A stretch of 64,000 nt of DNA from positions 1 to 64,000 of the forward strand of contig JACKIP010000008.1 in the NCBI GenBank assembly GCA_020638395.1, written 5' to 3'. Under the pieces are notes generated by a model. That model saw only the letters and a list, made by a program, of their open reading frames with translations. It made no database searches and was not told the DNA's origin. Shown here one piece after another: positions 35,215 to 43,237 of the stretch. The stretch is from Rhodospirillales bacterium. GTDB taxonomy: Bacteria; Pseudomonadota; Alphaproteobacteria; Micavibrionales; Micavibrionaceae. Every line of letters starts with the position of its first letter. Position 1 is the stretch's first letter. The position numbers and the translations under genes are program-made.

Positions 35215-35624
35215 ATTCTTTGCTCCTTAACTGAGGTGGACGTGGTTACATCAGGCATTGCAAAAGATGTGCCAGAAGAAATCCCTCCGGATTGCGCTTC
35301 CTGCGCCTTCATCAGGGTTGCAGAAACCGAATCCGATAATCCGGTCCGGTTGGTTGCCGCCAGAATTTTTCCATACTCCTGAACCAGAAAACTGCGAAAA
35401 ACCTCCTCGCCTTTGCCGCCGCCGAACATAGGGTCCACCTTGACGGTTTCAAACATTGGCTTCATCATTTCCGACAGGAAGACCGCTTCAAAATCCTGCG
35501 CAGCATCTTCAATCTGCTGTTTCTTTTTGGCATCCACCGATGTTTTCATCCCTTCCAGCGCCTGTGTCGTCCGGGCATTCTGCGTTCCAAAAAGGGTAAG
35601 GGCGGTATCAAATCCGGTCATCAT
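35211..35624 (-). CDS. flgJ: Flagellar rod-binding protein FlgJ (N-terminal domain only)
   Basis: 137 residues matching only the rod-cap domain (DAAQDFEAVFLSEMMKPMFE, then GGKGEEVFRSFLVQEYGKIL). It lacks the C-terminal muramidase found in enterobacterial FlgJ, as is normal in alphaproteobacteria (the 'CheL' form). It overlaps flgI by four bases. Wall opening for the rod must be done by another enzyme. Confidence 0.88.
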   Translation of the reverse strand: MMTGFDTALTLFGTQNARTTQALEGMKTSVDAKKKQQIEDAAQDFEAVFLSEMMKPMFETVKVDPMFGGGKGEEVFRSFLVQEYGKILAATNRTGLSDSVSATLMKAQEAQSGGISSGTSFAMPDVTTSTSVKEQRI

Positions 35625-36781
35625 AACACCTCTATCTCTGCCTGAAGGGCTCCGGCGGCCTTGATCGCCTGCAAAATCGTAATCATATCCCGCGGACCAA
35701 TCCCCAATTTGTTCAGGCCGGTCACAAGTTCCTGTAACGTGACGCCGCTATCCAGCAAGGCCAGCTTGACATCCTCCCCGGAATTAACCCCGACATCGGA
35801 ACGCGGCACTACGACCGTTTCCCCCTGCTGAGCAAACGGATTGGGCTGCGAAACCTGCGGCGTTTCAGAAATGTTAATGGTCAGATTGCCCTGCGCAATC
35901 GCAATCGGAGAAATCTTAACATCGGCCCCGATCACGATCGTGCCGCTCCGCTCATCAATGACCACGCGGGCGGGCTGATCCGGCTGCACCGGCAATTGTT
36001 CGACATCCGTAATCAGATCGACAATCGTCCCGTCATAGCCACGCGGTTTTTTCAGTAAAACACTGGCATCATTTTCGGCGGTCGCCACGCTGGTCGCCAT
36101 AAAGCCGTTAATCGCACGGGCAATCCGGCGCGCTGTCGTAAAATCAGGATTTTTCAGAGACAGGCGGATATTGCCGAGATCCTCCAGTTTAAACCCGATC
36201 TCCCGTTCAACAATTGCCCCGCCCGGCACACGCCCGGACGTCGGAATATTCTGTACCACCGTCGCAGCCTCTCCGCTGATCGCAAAGCCCGCAACCGTCA
36301 CCGGCCCCTGCGCGACCGCATAGACTTCCCCGTCTGCCGCCATCAAAGGAGTGACCAGCAACGTCCCGCCCAAAAGGCTGTCCGCATCTCCCAAAGCCGA
36401 AACATTTACATCAATCGTTGAGCCTTGATTGCGGAACGGAGGCAGGGTTGCCGTCACCATAACCGCCGCGACGTTCCCGGTATTCAGATTTTGTCCCCGG
36501 ACATTCACCCCCAGCCGCTCCAGCATCGCCGTCAGGGATTGTTCGGTAAAAGGCGAGTTTTTCAGCGTATCTCCCGTCCCGTTCAGTCCGACCACAAGAC
36601 CGTAACCGACCAGCACGTTATCGCGCACCCCCTCAATATCCACAATGTCTTTAATTCGGGAAGTTTTTGCCTCCGCGCCGGTCACCATGAAAAATATGCC
36701 GACCACCATCAACAACGTGAATTTCCAGGGAAATCCATGGCTGGGCCTGTTATAGTCTGCTTTCTGAGAGAGGGATCGCAT
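35621..36781 (-). CDS. flgI: Flagellar P-ring protein FlgI
   Basis: 386 residues: a signal peptide of about 38 residues ending in TGAEA, then the P-ring body (RIKDIVDIEGVRDNVLVGYG, GLNGTGDTLKNSPFTEQSL). The C-terminal part has NKLGIGPRDMITILQAIKAA. It forms the peptidoglycan ring of the basal body. It is the first gene of an eight-gene operon running to flgE, with AAGGAG upstream and a sigma-54-type promoter 31 bases before the start. Confidence 0.95.
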   Translation of the reverse strand: MRSLSQKADYNRPSHGFPWKFTLLMVVGIFFMVTGAEAKTSRIKDIVDIEGVRDNVLVGYGLVVGLNGTGDTLKNSPFTEQSLTAMLERLGVNVRGQNLNTGNVAAVMVTATLPPFRNQGSTIDVNVSALGDADSLLGGTLLVTPLMAADGEVYAVAQGPVTVAGFAISGEAATVVQNIPTSGRVPGGAIVEREIGFKLEDLGNIRLSLKNPDFTTARRIARAINGFMATSVATAENDASVLLKKPRGYDGTIVDLITDVEQLPVQPDQPARVVIDERSGTIVIGADVKISPIAIAQGNLTINISETPQVSQPNPFAQQGETVVVPRSDVGVNSGEDVKLALLDSGVTLQELVTGLNKLGIGPRDMITILQAIKAAGALQAEIEVL

Positions 36782-36811
36782 CGCTTTTACTCCTTTTTCT
36801 ATGGAAAACTA

Positions 36812-36827
36812 TGCGAATGCCATGCCA
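36812..36827 (-). promoter_or_regulatory. Putative sigma-54 promoter of the flgI operon
   Basis: The minus strand reads TGGCATGGCATTCGCA, with GG and GC exactly 12 bases apart, as required for the -24/-12 elements; the only clear deviations are C to T after TGGCA and one T to C in TTGCA. The expected start near 36801 leaves a 20-base leader containing the ribosome site. Confidence 0.6.
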
Positions 36828-36988
36828 GATAATTTTTCTGATCTTCCTCTCGCCATCCGCGTGTCATCGTGTTAGAAAGTCTTTAGCGTTACGGAATCAG
36901 TCAAAAGGTTACACATAAGACAGCAGAGAGCCGCATTTCCCCCGCTCTGTTATCTCATGTGTAAAATGATAGAAAGGAACACAAAACT

Positions 36989-37864
36989 ATGTCAGTCCTC
37001 GTAAATAAACAGACAAAAGTGATTTGTCAGGGATTTACCGGCTCTCAGGGCACTTTCCACAGCGAACAGGCGATTGCCTATGGAACCCACATGGTCGGCG
37101 GAGTGACCCCCGGCAAAGGTGGAACGCAGCATCTCGGTCTGCCGGTCTTTAACACCGTTGAAGAAGCCAAAGCCCGCACCGGCTGCAACGCATCTGTTAT
37201 TTATGTTCCACCTCCCTTTGCGGCAGACTCTATCCTGGAAGCCATTGATGCAAATATTGAGCTGATCGTCTGTATCACCGAAGGCATCCCCGTCATGGAC
37301 ATGGTTCGGGTCAAGCGCGCTCTGTCCGGATCGAAATCCCGTCTGATCGGCCCGAACTGCCCCGGTATTATCACACCGGATGAGTGTAAAATCGGCATTA
37401 TGCCCGGACACATCCACAAACGCGGAAAAATCGGAATTGTCTCCCGTTCCGGCACATTGACTTACGAAGCCGTTGCGCAAACCGGCGCGGTCGGCCTTGG
37501 TCAATCCACCTGTATCGGCATCGGCGGAGACCCGGTCAATGGTACAAACTTTATTGATTGCATCGAACTCTTTATGGACGATCCGGAAACCGAAGGCATC
37601 CTGATGATCGGAGAAATCGGCGGCACCGCCGAACTGGAAGCCTGTGAGTTTTACAAATCCCTGAAAAATAAAAAGCCGATTGCCGGATTTATTGCCGGGT
37701 CAACAGCACCTCCCGGAAAACGGATGGGACATGCCGGTGCGATTATTTCCGGCGGAGATGACACTGCTCCGGCAAAAATGGACGCCATGCGCGCCGCAGG
37801 ATTTGTTGTCTCAAACAGCCCCGCAGGCCTCGGCGATGCCATGATGAAAGCGATGGCGGCCTAA
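36989..37864 (+). CDS. sucD: Succinyl-CoA ligase alpha subunit
   Basis: 291 residues. The CoA-binding Rossmann domain carries GFTGSQGTFHSEQAI; the phospho-His site is in GHAGAI (near residue 250). With SucB/SucC's beta subunit it makes succinate, CoA and a nucleoside triphosphate from succinyl-CoA. AAAGGAA precedes the ATG. sucC is not adjacent: upstream is flgI on the other strand, and downstream is an unknown gene. The beta subunit must be elsewhere. Confidence 0.95.
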   Translation: MSVLVNKQTKVICQGFTGSQGTFHSEQAIAYGTHMVGGVTPGKGGTQHLGLPVFNTVEEAKARTGCNASVIYVPPPFAADSILEAIDANIELIVCITEGIPVMDMVRVKRALSGSKSRLIGPNCPGIITPDECKIGIMPGHIHKRGKIGIVSRSGTLTYEAVAQTGAVGLGQSTCIGIGGDPVNGTNFIDCIELFMDDPETEGILMIGEIGGTAELEACEFYKSLKNKKPIAGFIAGSTAPPGKRMGHAGAIISGGDDTAPAKMDAMRAAGFVVSNSPAGLGDAMMKAMAA

Positions 37865-37871
37865 TTTCGCA

Positions 37872-37900
37872 ACGAGTTGCAATCACACTTTGCAACTCGT
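37872..37900. other. Hairpin after sucD
   Basis: Perfect 11-bp arms ACGAGTTGCAA and TTGCAACTCGT around a seven-base loop, seven bases beyond the sucD stop. There is no T-run downstream, and a third TTGCAACTTCG copy follows directly. It may act as a stabilising 3' stem or a weak terminator. Confidence 0.5.
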
Positions 37901-37938
37901 CTCTTGCAACTTCGCATCTATTCGTGAATACTGTATCC

Positions 37939-38481
37939 ATGACAACCTTATCCTCATTTACGGAAGAACAGCGCAACCTGTTAATTGCCCTGCCTTATCA
38001 GGTGGGGATTAACATTTCCGAATCCGATGATGCTGAAGGCGACGAGGACGACAAACAGGAAGAAAGAGCCCTGCAAAAAGTTCTTGGCCTGATCCCGTCT
38101 CTCTATAATCACGCCCCCCTCACACAGGAAATCTTGAAGGAAACCAGTGCACAGGTCGAGGCCCAAGGGGCAAGCTGGAAAGATGGCAGCTTTGATGTCA
38201 CACGGGAATGCGGGGAGGCCGTTGCTCTTTTAAAAGCGCATGCCTCAGTTGCCGAAGTTAAAGCCTATAGCAAAGCTTTGCTGGAAATCGCCGAAACCGT
38301 TGCCCGCGCAGCGGGAGAGCACGCAGTCGTCGAAATCCGTCAGGAGCCTGATACAGCGTTTTTCAAGTGCCTGAAGGGAATCATGACGGTAACCGGCATG
38401 ATAAAAGAAGACACCTCTGCCAATATTTCAGTCGCCGAGCAAGCCGCTATTGATAAAATCGCGGATGCCTTGCGTGTGTGA
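37939..38481 (+). CDS. Unknown helical protein between sucD and thyA
   Basis: 180 residues from the ATG at 37939 (a GTG at 37924 would add five). Acidic near the N-terminus (SESDDAEGDEDDKQEE), with a helical body and no signal peptide. Length and spacing suggest a real gene, since it fills the gap with good codon use, but I do not recognise the family. The repeated Glu/Ala-rich helices resemble small cytoplasmic proteins of unknown function in alphaproteobacteria. Confidence 0.65.
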   Translation: MTTLSSFTEEQRNLLIALPYQVGINISESDDAEGDEDDKQEERALQKVLGLIPSLYNHAPLTQEILKETSAQVEAQGASWKDGSFDVTRECGEAVALLKAHASVAEVKAYSKALLEIAETVARAAGEHAVVEIRQEPDTAFFKCLKGIMTVTGMIKEDTSANISVAEQAAIDKIADALRV

Positions 38482-38495
38482 CTCCCGGCGGGACG

Positions 38496-38504
38496 TGTTA
38501 TAAT
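38496..38504 (+). promoter_or_regulatory. Extended -10 promoter of thyA
   Basis: TGTTATAAT: a perfect TATAAT (38499-38504) with the upstream TG of extended -10 promoters, the same nine bases as at queH. No good -35 lies at 17 bases, which is tolerated in extended -10 promoters. A start near 38511 gives a leader of about 37 bases with AGGAAAGGA before the thyA ATG. Confidence 0.55.
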
Positions 38505-38547
38505 AAATTAAAGAATCACATGATAGAGCAGGAAAGGACGGGGCAGC

Positions 38548-39342
38548 ATGCAGCAGTATCTCGATTTAATGAAACACGTCTATGAAAACGGCGTTGACCA
38601 CGAAGACCGCACCGGCGTCGGCCGTCGTTCCGTCTTTGGCTATCAAATGCGGTTTGACCTGCAAAAAGGGTTCCCCTGCGTCACCACCAAAAAGCTTCAC
38701 CTGCGCTCCATCATTCATGAATTACTCTGGTTCCTTTCCGGAGATACAAATATCCGATACCTAAAAGAAAACGGTGTCTCTATCTGGGACGAATGGGCCG
38801 ATGAAAACGGCGACCTTGGCCCTGTTTATGGCTACCAATGGCGTCACTGGCCAACAGCAGACGGCCGCAAGATCGACCAGATCGCCAATTTGATCCACTC
38901 CATCAAAACCAATCCGCATGGGACTCGTCACATTGTCAATGCTTGGAACGTTGCAGATATTGGAAAAATGGCACTGCCGCCTTGCCATACGATGTTTCAT
39001 TTCTTTGTGATTAACGACACGCTGTCCTGCCAACTCTATCAACGCAGCGCCGATATTTTCCTTGGTGTGCCGTTTAATATCGCGTCCTACGCCCTGCTAA
39101 CCATGATGGTGGCGCAAGTTTGCGGCCTGAAGCCTGGTGAGTTTGTACACACCTTCGGCGATGCCCATCTGTACCTCAATCACATGGAGCAAGCCAAGGA
39201 GCAAATGTCCCGCACGCCGAAACCTCTGCCGGAAATGCACCTCAACCCGCATGTTGATAATATCTTTGATTTCAAATTCGAAGACTTCGAGCTGGTCGGT
39301 TATGAGTGCCATCCGCATATCAAAGCCCCGATTGCCGTATAA
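38548..39342 (+). CDS. thyA: Thymidylate synthase
   Basis: 264 residues, the E. coli length. Catalytic C146 is in LPPCHTMFHFF; the dUMP and folate contacts RSIIHELLWFLSGDTN (53-68) and QRSADIFLGVPFNIASYA are intact. It methylates dUMP to dTMP using methylenetetrahydrofolate. It ends just before folA, which regenerates the folate. Confidence 0.97.
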   Translation: MQQYLDLMKHVYENGVDHEDRTGVGRRSVFGYQMRFDLQKGFPCVTTKKLHLRSIIHELLWFLSGDTNIRYLKENGVSIWDEWADENGDLGPVYGYQWRHWPTADGRKIDQIANLIHSIKTNPHGTRHIVNAWNVADIGKMALPPCHTMFHFFVINDTLSCQLYQRSADIFLGVPFNIASYALLTMMVAQVCGLKPGEFVHTFGDAHLYLNHMEQAKEQMSRTPKPLPEMHLNPHVDNIFDFKFEDFELVGYECHPHIKAPIAV

Positions 39343-39347
39343 CTCAG

Positions 39348-39878
39348 ATGCACATGCCGGTTAAGATTTCCGTCATTGTCGCACTCTCCGATAATAACTG
39401 CATCGGTCGCGGCAATGATTTGCCGTGGCATTTACCGGATGATCTCAAACGGACAAAAGAGATCACGATGGGCAAACCGCTCATTATGGGGCGCAACACC
39501 TATGACAGCATTGCCACCCGCCGCGGTGGAAAGCCGCTTCCCGGACGGGACAGCCTCGTCATCAGCCGCTCGATGGCACAACCTGACTTTGACAACGTAT
39601 TTGTGCATGCCACCTTAGAAGACGCACTCCGGCACGGGCAGGAAATTGCGGCAAAAAAATCCCTGGAAGAGCTCATTATTTTCGGCGGAGCACAAATTTA
39701 CCGGCAAGCTTTACCACTCACAGACCGCCTGTACCTAACGCGTGTTCATATAGACATACCCGACGGGGACGCCTTTTTTCCGGATATCAATCCGCAGGAA
39801 TGGCAGGAAACAGCCAAAGAATCCTATATTACGCCGGATCAGATTGCCTATGACTACATCACTCTGGAGCGCCGTTAG
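39348..39878 (+). CDS. folA: Dihydrofolate reductase
   Basis: About 176 residues. The catalytic region IGRGNDLPWHLPDDLKR carries the acidic active-site Asp, and the NADPH site has GRNTYDSI and IIFGGAQIYRQAL. Two ATGs at 39348 and 39354 are both acceptable. The frame is open to 39306, but that part overlaps thyA. It converges with glmS; only 18 bases separate the stops. Confidence 0.94.
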   Translation: MHMPVKISVIVALSDNNCIGRGNDLPWHLPDDLKRTKEITMGKPLIMGRNTYDSIATRRGGKPLPGRDSLVISRSMAQPDFDNVFVHATLEDALRHGQEIAAKKSLEELIIFGGAQIYRQALPLTDRLYLTRVHIDIPDGDAFFPDINPQEWQETAKESYITPDQIAYDYITLERR

Positions 39879-39896
39879 AACTTCCCTCGTTCAAAC

Positions 39897-41726
39897 CTAC
39901 TCCACCGTTACCGACTTTGCCAAATTACGCGGCTGATCGACATCGGTACCTTTAATATACGCCACGTGATACGCCAGAAGCTGCATTGGAATGGTATATA
40001 AAATCGGCGCAACGAAAGGCGTCACCGGTTCAAGTGTCAGGATATGGCGCGCCTGCCCCTTTAATGACTCCGCTCCTTTTTCGTCGGAAAACAGGATCAC
40101 CTGCCCGCCTCTGGCAATGGCTTCCTGCGTATTGGACGCCGTTTTCTCAAAAAGAGGATCATTACCCGGTGCCAGAACGATAATCGGCACCCGGTCATCG
40201 ATCAGCGCAATAGGGCCGTGCTTCATCTCTCCGGCAGCGTACCCTTCGGCATGAATATAGGAAATCTCTTTCATCTTGAGCGCCCCTTCCAGAGCGACCG
40301 GATACATTCCTCCACGCCCCAGAAACAACATGTCGCGAGATTTTACAATATCCCAGGCGATATGCTCGATGTCTTTATCCTGCCGCAAGATATGCGCGAT
40401 ACTTTTCGGCAACTGGCGCAAGGCATCGCCCATTTTGCCGCTTTCTTCTGCGGATAATTTTCCCAGCCTTTCACTTAGCGCCAGAGTCAAACACGCCAGT
40501 GTTGTAATCTGGGTACTCAATCCCTTTGTCGACGCCACCCCTATTTCCGGCCCGGCCAATGTATGCAGCACCAAATCAGACTCCCGTTCAATGGTGCTTT
40601 CTATCGTATTGACAATACTGAGAATTTTCTGATTTTTCCGTTTGCAATACCGCAAAGCCTCAAGAGTATCAAGTGTCTCGCCCGACTGAGAGACAAAAAT
40701 AGCGACTCCACCCTCAGGCAACGGAGCCTCCCGATACCGAAATTCCGAAGCAACATCAATTTCACACGGAACCTGCGCTATTTTTTCCAGCCAGTATTTC
40801 CCCAGCATACACGCATAATAGGCCGTCCCGCAGGCCACCAGAGTCAGGCGCGGTGCTGCGGCAAGCACCTCCAGAATCTCCGCTGGCATAACGATCTGCC
40901 CCGTCGCCGGATTAATGTAACTGTTCAGCGTATCTCCGATAACCTGCGGCTGCTCATAAATTTCTTTGAGCATAAAGTGCGCATATTCGCCTTTACCGGT
41001 TGTCGCGCCCGACTGCGCCGTCACTCGCACATCACGGGTAACCGGATCATTGTCGTTCACATAAATTTCCACCTCATCAGAGGTCATCATCACCCGGTCT
41101 CCATCCTCCAGAAAACATACTTTCTGGGTGAATGGAGCCAGCGCATAGGAATCCGACGCCAGATACATTTCCTTTTTACCGTACCCGATGGCAAGCGGCG
41201 TCCCCTGCCGCACACCAATCATCAAATTCTCTTCGCCTGTGAAAATCAGAACGACGGCAAAAGCGCCTTCCAGCCGTTTAAACGTCGCATTGGCAGCGTC
41301 CCGGGGGGAAAGCCCCTGATTGAGATAGTAGGTCACAAGATGCGCAATGACCTCCGTATCAGTCTCCGTCTCGAAACGGACCTGATGCCGTGATAATTCT
41401 TCCTTGAGCGCCTGATAATTTTCGATAATCCCATTATGCACAACCGCCACTTTGTCGGTTGCATGCGGATGAGCGTTATTTTCGGTCGGCCCTCCGTGGG
41501 TTGCCCAGCGGGTGTGCCCAATGCCGATATGGCCCTGTAACGGCTTTTTGTAAAGAAGATTGCGCAAATTCGTCAGCTTGCCTTCCGCCCGCCGCCGCTC
41601 GATCTGCCCACCCACCAGCGTCGCGATCCCGGCCGAGTCATAGCCGCGATATTCGAGCCGGGACAATCCTTCCACCAGTTTGTCCGTTACGTTATCTTGT
41701 GATATTATTCCTATAATTCCGCACAT
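39897..41726 (-). CDS. glmS: Glucosamine-fructose-6-phosphate aminotransferase (isomerising)
   Basis: 609 residues. Processed N-terminal Cys nucleophile (MCGIIGI), the glutaminase domain (GHTRWATHG), then two SIS sugar isomerase domains with SQSGETLDT and GRGGMYPVALEGALK. It makes glucosamine 6-phosphate for cell wall and lipopolysaccharide. It follows glmU with 18 bases between, so the two are probably cotranscribed. Confidence 0.97.
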   Translation of the reverse strand: MCGIIGIISQDNVTDKLVEGLSRLEYRGYDSAGIATLVGGQIERRRAEGKLTNLRNLLYKKPLQGHIGIGHTRWATHGGPTENNAHPHATDKVAVVHNGIIENYQALKEELSRHQVRFETETDTEVIAHLVTYYLNQGLSPRDAANATFKRLEGAFAVVLIFTGEENLMIGVRQGTPLAIGYGKKEMYLASDSYALAPFTQKVCFLEDGDRVMMTSDEVEIYVNDNDPVTRDVRVTAQSGATTGKGEYAHFMLKEIYEQPQVIGDTLNSYINPATGQIVMPAEILEVLAAAPRLTLVACGTAYYACMLGKYWLEKIAQVPCEIDVASEFRYREAPLPEGGVAIFVSQSGETLDTLEALRYCKRKNQKILSIVNTIESTIERESDLVLHTLAGPEIGVASTKGLSTQITTLACLTLALSERLGKLSAEESGKMGDALRQLPKSIAHILRQDKDIEHIAWDIVKSRDMLFLGRGGMYPVALEGALKMKEISYIHAEGYAAGEMKHGPIALIDDRVPIIVLAPGNDPLFEKTASNTQEAIARGGQVILFSDEKGAESLKGQARHILTLEPVTPFVAPILYTIPMQLLAYHVAYIKGTDVDQPRNLAKSVTVE

Positions 41727-41744
41727 AAAAAGCGCCTCTCCTGC

Positions 41745-43076
41745 TTATTTTTTATTTTGTTCCCGGTGCAATTTTGCCCAGTCTTTTATAAGAACGGTTT
41801 TTGACCGCTCCAATCCCAGCGCCTCGGCAGGAATATTTTCCGCGATGGTGCTGCCCGCGCCAATGAAAGCTCCGTCTCCAATTTCAATCGGCGCGATCAG
41901 GCTGACATTACTCCCGACCATTACGTGCCGCCCTATTTTGGTTCTATGCTTTTTATACCCATCATAATTAACCGTAATCGCCCCGCAGGAAAAGTTGGTC
42001 CCTTCCCCGACGTCCGCATCGCCGATATACCCATGATGATTGGCTTTTACGCCCTTTTGCAGGGTCGCATTTTTAACTTCGACAAAATTTCCTATTTTCA
42101 CATTTTCCGCCAGATCCGCCCCGGGACGTAACCGCGCAAACGGTCCAATTACGGAATACTTTCCTATGCGCGCCCCTTCAAGATGGCTGAAGGCTTTGAT
42201 CTGCACGTGCCCTTCAATGACCACATCCGGACCAATCACCACATTTGGCTCAATCACCACATCCGGGCCGATTTCGGTATCCCAGGATAGATAGACAGTC
42301 TGCGGATCAATCATGGTCACACCATTTTCCAGCAGAGTTTCCCGCAGTACATCCTGAATAAATGATTCGTGCTGCGCGAGCTGTATCCGGTCATTAACTC
42401 CCCATCCGTCAACCTCTCCAATATTGACGATTTCGAATGAGATATTTTCCTCTGCCGCAATTTCCGGGAGATCTGTAAGATAATATTCCTTTTGCGCATT
42501 CTGATTAGAAATCCGGGGCAACCATTTCGCAAGCCCGTCATATTCCAGGCAAAAATTTCCCGCATTACAAAGAGTTACCTCCCTCTGCTCAGAACTTGCA
42601 TCTTTTTCCTCCACAATCGCCTGTAACGTCCCGTCCTGTTTTTGTATCATGCGACCGAATCCAGCGGGATTTTCCGCAGAGAATGCCATAATGGACGGCG
42701 CAGATTTTTCAACCATGTTCTGAAGAGCCTCTAAAGGCAGGAATGGCTCATCCCCCATCAGAATCAAAACCTTTCCGCTTTTATTCCTAATGTGAGGATA
42801 TGCCATGAGAACGGCATCTGCCGTTCCCAATCGCTCGGTCTGGACAACAACATCCCAGGGCGCAACAGCTTCTTTCACCGCGTCCATATCCGGGCCGATC
42901 ACGACAATAATCTGCGCCGGCCCAACCTGCTCCGCGACATCAATGACCCAGTTTATCATCGGCCTTCCCGCCAAAGAATGCAGGACTTTCGGCAAATCGG
43001 ATCTCATCCGGGTTCCTTTCCCGGCGGCAAGAATAATGATTGTCAAAGCGGACTGATCGGAAGAAGGAGACGTCAT
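41745..43076 (-). CDS. glmU: Bifunctional UDP-N-acetylglucosamine pyrophosphorylase / glucosamine-1-phosphate acetyltransferase
   Basis: 443 residues. The N-terminal uridylyltransferase domain begins with LAAGKGTRMRSDLPKVLH; the C-terminal left-handed beta-helix has the hexapeptide repeats (GPDVVIEPNVVIGPDVVIEG) and the acetyltransferase His region NHHGYIGDAD. It makes UDP-GlcNAc. It is divergent from the exported-protein operon. Confidence 0.96.
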   Translation of the reverse strand: MTSPSSDQSALTIIILAAGKGTRMRSDLPKVLHSLAGRPMINWVIDVAEQVGPAQIIVVIGPDMDAVKEAVAPWDVVVQTERLGTADAVLMAYPHIRNKSGKVLILMGDEPFLPLEALQNMVEKSAPSIMAFSAENPAGFGRMIQKQDGTLQAIVEEKDASSEQREVTLCNAGNFCLEYDGLAKWLPRISNQNAQKEYYLTDLPEIAAEENISFEIVNIGEVDGWGVNDRIQLAQHESFIQDVLRETLLENGVTMIDPQTVYLSWDTEIGPDVVIEPNVVIGPDVVIEGHVQIKAFSHLEGARIGKYSVIGPFARLRPGADLAENVKIGNFVEVKNATLQKGVKANHHGYIGDADVGEGTNFSCGAITVNYDGYKKHRTKIGRHVMVGSNVSLIAPIEIGDGAFIGAGSTIAENIPAEALGLERSKTVLIKDWAKLHREQNKK

Positions 43077-43198
43077 GAAAAAAACCTATGCGAAGAGGCC
43101 GCCATGCTCAAATCACAGCTTGTTACAAAAAATTGCAAAAAATGCAGCAGATAACCCAGAATAAAAAGTCGCAAAGACATTTTGTTTGTGCAATTATA

Positions 43199-43229
43199 TT
43201 GGCATTAATTGAATGAAATTTGCTAGACT
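43199..43229 (+). promoter_or_regulatory. Putative promoter of the exported-protein operon
   Basis: TTGGCA (43199-43204; five of six for -35), a 19-base spacer ending TGC, and TAGACT (43224-43229; four of six for -10) with the TG of an extended -10. The first ATG (43238) is only nine bases after the -10 and has no Shine-Dalgarno, so the mRNA would be almost leaderless. The TTGGCA also resembles a sigma-54 -24 element but has no partner at the right spacing. Confidence 0.4.
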
Positions 43230-43237
43230 AGACCTTG

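Noticed and set aside
40563..41393. 276-codon open frame opposite glmS
   Set aside because: It is antisense to a conserved enzyme, with low-complexity basic composition and no ribosome site.
43201..43223. Sigma-54 element before the exported-protein operon (TTGGCA ... TTTGC)
   Set aside because: GG and GC are 21 bases apart instead of 12, so it cannot be a sigma-54 promoter.
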